A stretch of DNA of 23,624 bases. Source: an uncultured Collinsella sp. (lineage in GTDB: Bacteria > Actinomycetota > Coriobacteriia > Coriobacteriales > Coriobacteriaceae). The position numbers and the translations under genes were made by a program. The notes under the pieces are model-generated. The model searched no databases. It saw only the letters and a program-made list of their open reading frames with translations, and had not been told where the DNA came from. The DNA is taken from NCBI GenBank assembly GCA_902494585.1, contig CABUUD010000019.1:1-23624 (forward strand), read 5' to 3'. How positions within the stretch are numbered: the first letter of the stretch is position 1; each line of letters opens with the position of its first letter. This document shows, in pieces, positions 21,832 to 23,624 of this stretch.

Positions 21832-22536
21832 CTATCGGGTCGCCTGGGCAAGTTGCGCCAAGCTGCAGCCCTGCTGATAGATAAAGGTGAGGTGTTGGGT
21901 GCAGGCACGGTACGCATCAAACGTCGCAAGTGCCTGCTCGACATTCGTATAGACCTTCCAGGCTCCAAAGATCTTGTAGTTCTCGCCACGCTGGGCGATG
22001 AACTCGTATACGTCGTCGCAGGGGTACCCCAGGAAGTAGCCAATCTCGTGTGGAAATTCGCAGGCGCAGTCGTTGTTGCAGCAGACTTGCTGATCCAGTG
22101 CGCATCGAGTCTGGCCGCAGGCGCATTCCGCGGCGTTATTGCTCGCGAGCGTGATGCGTGATGCCAGGTGCACAAGACATGCCGAGAGGTTGCCGGTGTC
22201 GTAGCCCTTCTTGGCGAGTGCCGTTTTGGCGCGCGGGTCAGCAAGGTAAGTGGCGAGGCTATTGGGCCGATATGCGTATACGAGCGCCCCGCAGGGGCGC
22301 CAGACCAAAACGCTCAGGTGGACGCCGAACGGATTAAGCTCGTGATTGCACCGGGCGATAACGTTGAGCAGGCGTGCTCGGCGATCCTCGATCGCCGCAG
22401 TTACGCTTGAGCCGTCTTGATCGGCATAGACTCCTGGATAGGTAAAGAGCGATGCCGGTTTGATGCCCGCGAGCGTGGGGGAGCAGTTGCGCACGACTGC
22501 CGCCTGAAACGTTGGGATGTCTATGGTTCGAGTCAC
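21832..22536 (-). CDS. DUF3793-family protein with a cysteine-rich insertion
   Basis: The 234-residue protein resembles DUF3793, recognised from the C-terminal block FPHEIGYFLGYPCDDVYEFI, ENYKIFGAWKVYTNVEQALATF and the genomic pairing with flavodoxin. The function of the family is unknown to me. Between residues 138 and 159 there are seven cysteines (ECACGQTRCALDQQVCCNND, then CAC) directly before the FPHEIG block, suggesting metal or Fe-S binding or redox activity. GTG 22536 has AAGGAG 4 nt upstream. The promoter overlaps two DtxR/IdeR-like repeats, so iron-regulated expression is likely. Confidence 0.75.
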   Translation of the reverse strand: MTRTIDIPTFQAAVVRNCSPTLAGIKPASLFTYPGVYADQDGSSVTAAIEDRRARLLNVIARCNHELNPFGVHLSVLVWRPCGALVYAYRPNSLATYLADPRAKTALAKKGYDTGNLSACLVHLASRITLASNNAAECACGQTRCALDQQVCCNNDCACEFPHEIGYFLGYPCDDVYEFIAQRGENYKIFGAWKVYTNVEQALATFDAYRACTQHLTFIYQQGCSLAQLAQATR

Positions 22537-22559
22537 GACGCTCCTTACGGATCTAAACT

Positions 22560-22604
22560 GTTAGCCTAGGAAAACTTATACACGAAAGTAAGCCTTGGTC
22601 AACT
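22560..22604 (-). promoter_or_regulatory. Iron-type (DtxR/IdeR-like) regulated promoter
   Basis: On the - strand, TTGACC (22602-22597) and TATAAG (22580-22575) are 16 nt apart. Two 17-bp direct repeats overlie them (22560-22576 and 22588-22604; AGTTTTCCTAGGCTAAC and AGTTGACCAAGGCTTAC on the - strand), 13 of 17 identical. The core TAGGCTAAC matches the DtxR/IdeR consensus half TTAGGCTAACC. A bound repressor would block both promoter elements. Confidence 0.6.
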
Positions 22605-22664
22605 AAAAAGTTTGAAGAGGGAAACTACTTGACCGAACGGACATGATTTTGGGTTAAGATGGGA

Positions 22665-22683
22665 ACACCCCATGGGGGTATCT
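22665..22683 (+). promoter_or_regulatory. CsoR-like copper operator
   Basis: ACACCCCATGGGGGTATCT contains the perfect palindrome CCCCATGGGG (22668-22677) and closely resembles CsoR operators of the TACCC-N-GGGGGTA type known from copper operons. It lies just after a possible promoter (TTGACC at 22629-22634, TTAAGAT at 22654-22660, long spacing) and before the HMA-domain gene. Confidence 0.6.
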
Positions 22684-22710
22684 AGATAGGGCTACTTGAA
22701 AGGGGAACGC

Positions 22711-23094
22711 ATGAGTGACTTGCTCAACCCTGCGAATCTCATCGTGCTGGCCGTCATTGCCGTCGGCATGTTTTTTGGGCTGCGTCGCATTGCGGCGTCG
22801 ACGCATGGAAAGAGTTGTTGCAGTGATGGCGCGAGCGGCAAGAAAGCCAAGAAGGTTGTGGTGGCAGACACCGACGAGTCCCACTACCCCTATCGTGAGG
22901 AGCTGCTTATCGGCGGCATGAGCTGCGACGGATGCGCTCGGAATGTGACGAATGCCCTCAATGCGCTTGATGGCGTGTGGGCTACGGTGACGTATGCCGA
23001 CCACACGGCACGCGTACGCTCGAAGCGCCCGGTTGATCGCGACACAATCGAGACGGCGGTGAGGGGCGCGGGCTATTACGTTATGAAGATGTAG
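22711..23094 (+). CDS. Membrane-anchored heavy-metal-associated (HMA) domain protein
   Basis: The 127-residue protein has one N-terminal membrane helix (about 9-25, NLIVLAVIAVGMFFGL), a cytoplasmic linker with CC at 36-37 and Lys-rich SGKKAKKVVV, and an HMA domain from about residue 63 with the metal-binding pair in GGMSCDGCARNV (Cys72, Cys75). This is a CopZ-like copper-binding domain tethered to the membrane. ATG 22711 is preceded by GAAAGGGGAA. A CsoR-like operator upstream supports copper as the ligand. No CopA-type ATPase is next to it, so it may act as a scavenger or chaperone for a pump encoded elsewhere. Confidence 0.88.
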   Translation: MSDLLNPANLIVLAVIAVGMFFGLRRIAASTHGKSCCSDGASGKKAKKVVVADTDESHYPYREELLIGGMSCDGCARNVTNALNALDGVWATVTYADHTARVRSKRPVDRDTIETAVRGAGYYVMKM

Positions 23095-23367
23095 GCGTTG
23101 CCCTCTCCGGCGGATACCGGCCGCCTGCTCATTGTGACTATCGGCATCCAAAAATTTGTGCAAAAAATAACCTTTAGATGCGGCAAAAGTGGAGTTTGGT
23201 GACGGTTTGCGCGGAATTCGCTACCAATCGAGCATCCATTAACCCGTCCAAAAAATTACAGGTGTATATTTATATGCTGATTATTGCTGTGCTCAGATTG
23301 CAATTAACCGTGGACAGAAATGAAGAATGCTAAAGCTGGGCTTTAGGACAGGGGAGGCTATAGTCTA
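23095..23367. other. AT-richer intergenic region
   Basis: These 273 bp hold no credible gene. A short GC hairpin (GGCGG / CCGCC near 23108-23125) follows the HMA gene without a T-tract. GCATC (23144-23148) and GATGC (23177-23181) are inverted across an A/T-rich 28-nt segment. Further on lies AT-rich sequence likely to contain the promoter of the next gene, but I find no clear -35/-10 pair. Confidence 0.4.
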
Positions 23368-23624
23368 ATGAGACGAGTGGGAACACTTGGCTTGGTGGCA
23401 GCGCTTGCCGCTATCTTGGTATCGCCGTTGCCGGCGCACGCCGAAGAAGCTTCGGGTGCCGTTACCTACAATGCGGGAAATGGGTATTCCTTTGAGAAGC
23501 TCTCGCATCCTACGGTAGGAACGTCGCAGCCGGATGGCATCGTCGACTACCAGGGCGGCGGTGCCGTCGCCGTCCCGGGCGCCGACGGTAACACGGCCAA
23601 CAACGAAGGCGACCGCGGCCAGAG
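23368..23624 (+). CDS. Secreted protein, N-terminal part (cut by the window end)
   Basis: An open frame starts at ATG 23368, with GGGGAGG about 10 nt upstream, and runs off the window. It begins with a signal peptide (MRR, hydrophobic GLVAALAAILVSPLP, cleavage after AHA at about residue 25). The mature part so far reads SGAVTYNAGNGYSFEKLSHP, then a Gly/Asp/Asn-rich stretch ending GDRGQ. Only 85 complete codons are visible; no family can be assigned, but an extracellular or cell-wall protein is expected. Confidence 0.75.
   Translation, partial: MRRVGTLGLVAALAAILVSPLPAHAEEASGAVTYNAGNGYSFEKLSHPTVGTSQPDGIVDYQGGGAVAVPGADGNTANNEGDRGQ

Overview
This 23.6 kb window looks like chromosomal DNA from a high-GC anaerobic actinomycete of the class Coriobacteriia, most likely Collinsella or a close relative. 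The pointers are an anaerobic ribonucleotide reductase activase, a flavodoxin/DUF3793 pair, ferredoxin-type proteins, strong purine-rich ribosome binding sites, frequent GTG/TTG starts and GC-rich codon use. This assignment comes from gene content and resemblance, not from a database search. I see no rRNA, tRNA, CRISPR array, transposase or phage genes.

Layout: (1) 1-359, a terminator and a palindromic element flanked by a 9-bp direct repeat, directly in front of nrdG. (2) 360-2677 (+), nrdG, then a folate-pathway run folE - HD-domain hydrolase - folB. (3) 2684-4548 (-), a YgjP-type zinc peptidase and an M19 membrane dipeptidase. (4) 4669-5679 (+), a SlyD-like FKBP isomerase followed 3 bp later by a UreE-like nickel chaperone, with no urease in view. 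(5) 5761-6558 (+), a Cof-type HAD phosphatase. (6) 6573-10097 (-), a PerR-type regulator, acylphosphatase, a Gfo/Idh/MocA oxidoreductase, an RNase HI gene broken by an in-frame amber codon, and a LysR regulator. (7) 10098-11783 (+), a regulated leader with a predicted LysR operator, a strong promoter and a Cys/Met-containing leader peptide in front of an O-acetylhomoserine sulfhydrylase. (8) 11784-13176 (+), a hairpin-rich non-coding stretch, a secreted protein and a small membrane protein. (9) 13268-14493 (-), a PanE-like reductase and a 64-residue protein. (10) 14656-17995 (+), an Fe-S aldo/keto reductase, a second Gfo/Idh/MocA oxidoreductase and endonuclease IV; the last two are each preceded by a nearly identical 85-bp hairpin repeat. 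(11) 18143-21248 (+), a polar amino-acid ABC transporter (lipoprotein, permease with an unusual extracytoplasmic N-terminal domain, ATPase). (12) 21366-22536 (-), flavodoxin and a Cys-rich DUF3793 protein behind a promoter carrying DtxR/IdeR-like repeats. (13) 22711-23624 (+), a membrane-anchored HMA metal-binding protein behind a CsoR-like operator, then the start of a secreted protein that runs off the end.

The recurring theme is metal and redox homeostasis: PerR, UreE/SlyD, flavodoxin under apparent iron control, and HMA under apparent copper control. No single large novel system stands out. The best leads are the twin hairpin repeats, the metY leader, the orphan UreE-FKBP pair, the permease fusion, the Cys-rich DUF3793 protein and the amber codon in rnhA.
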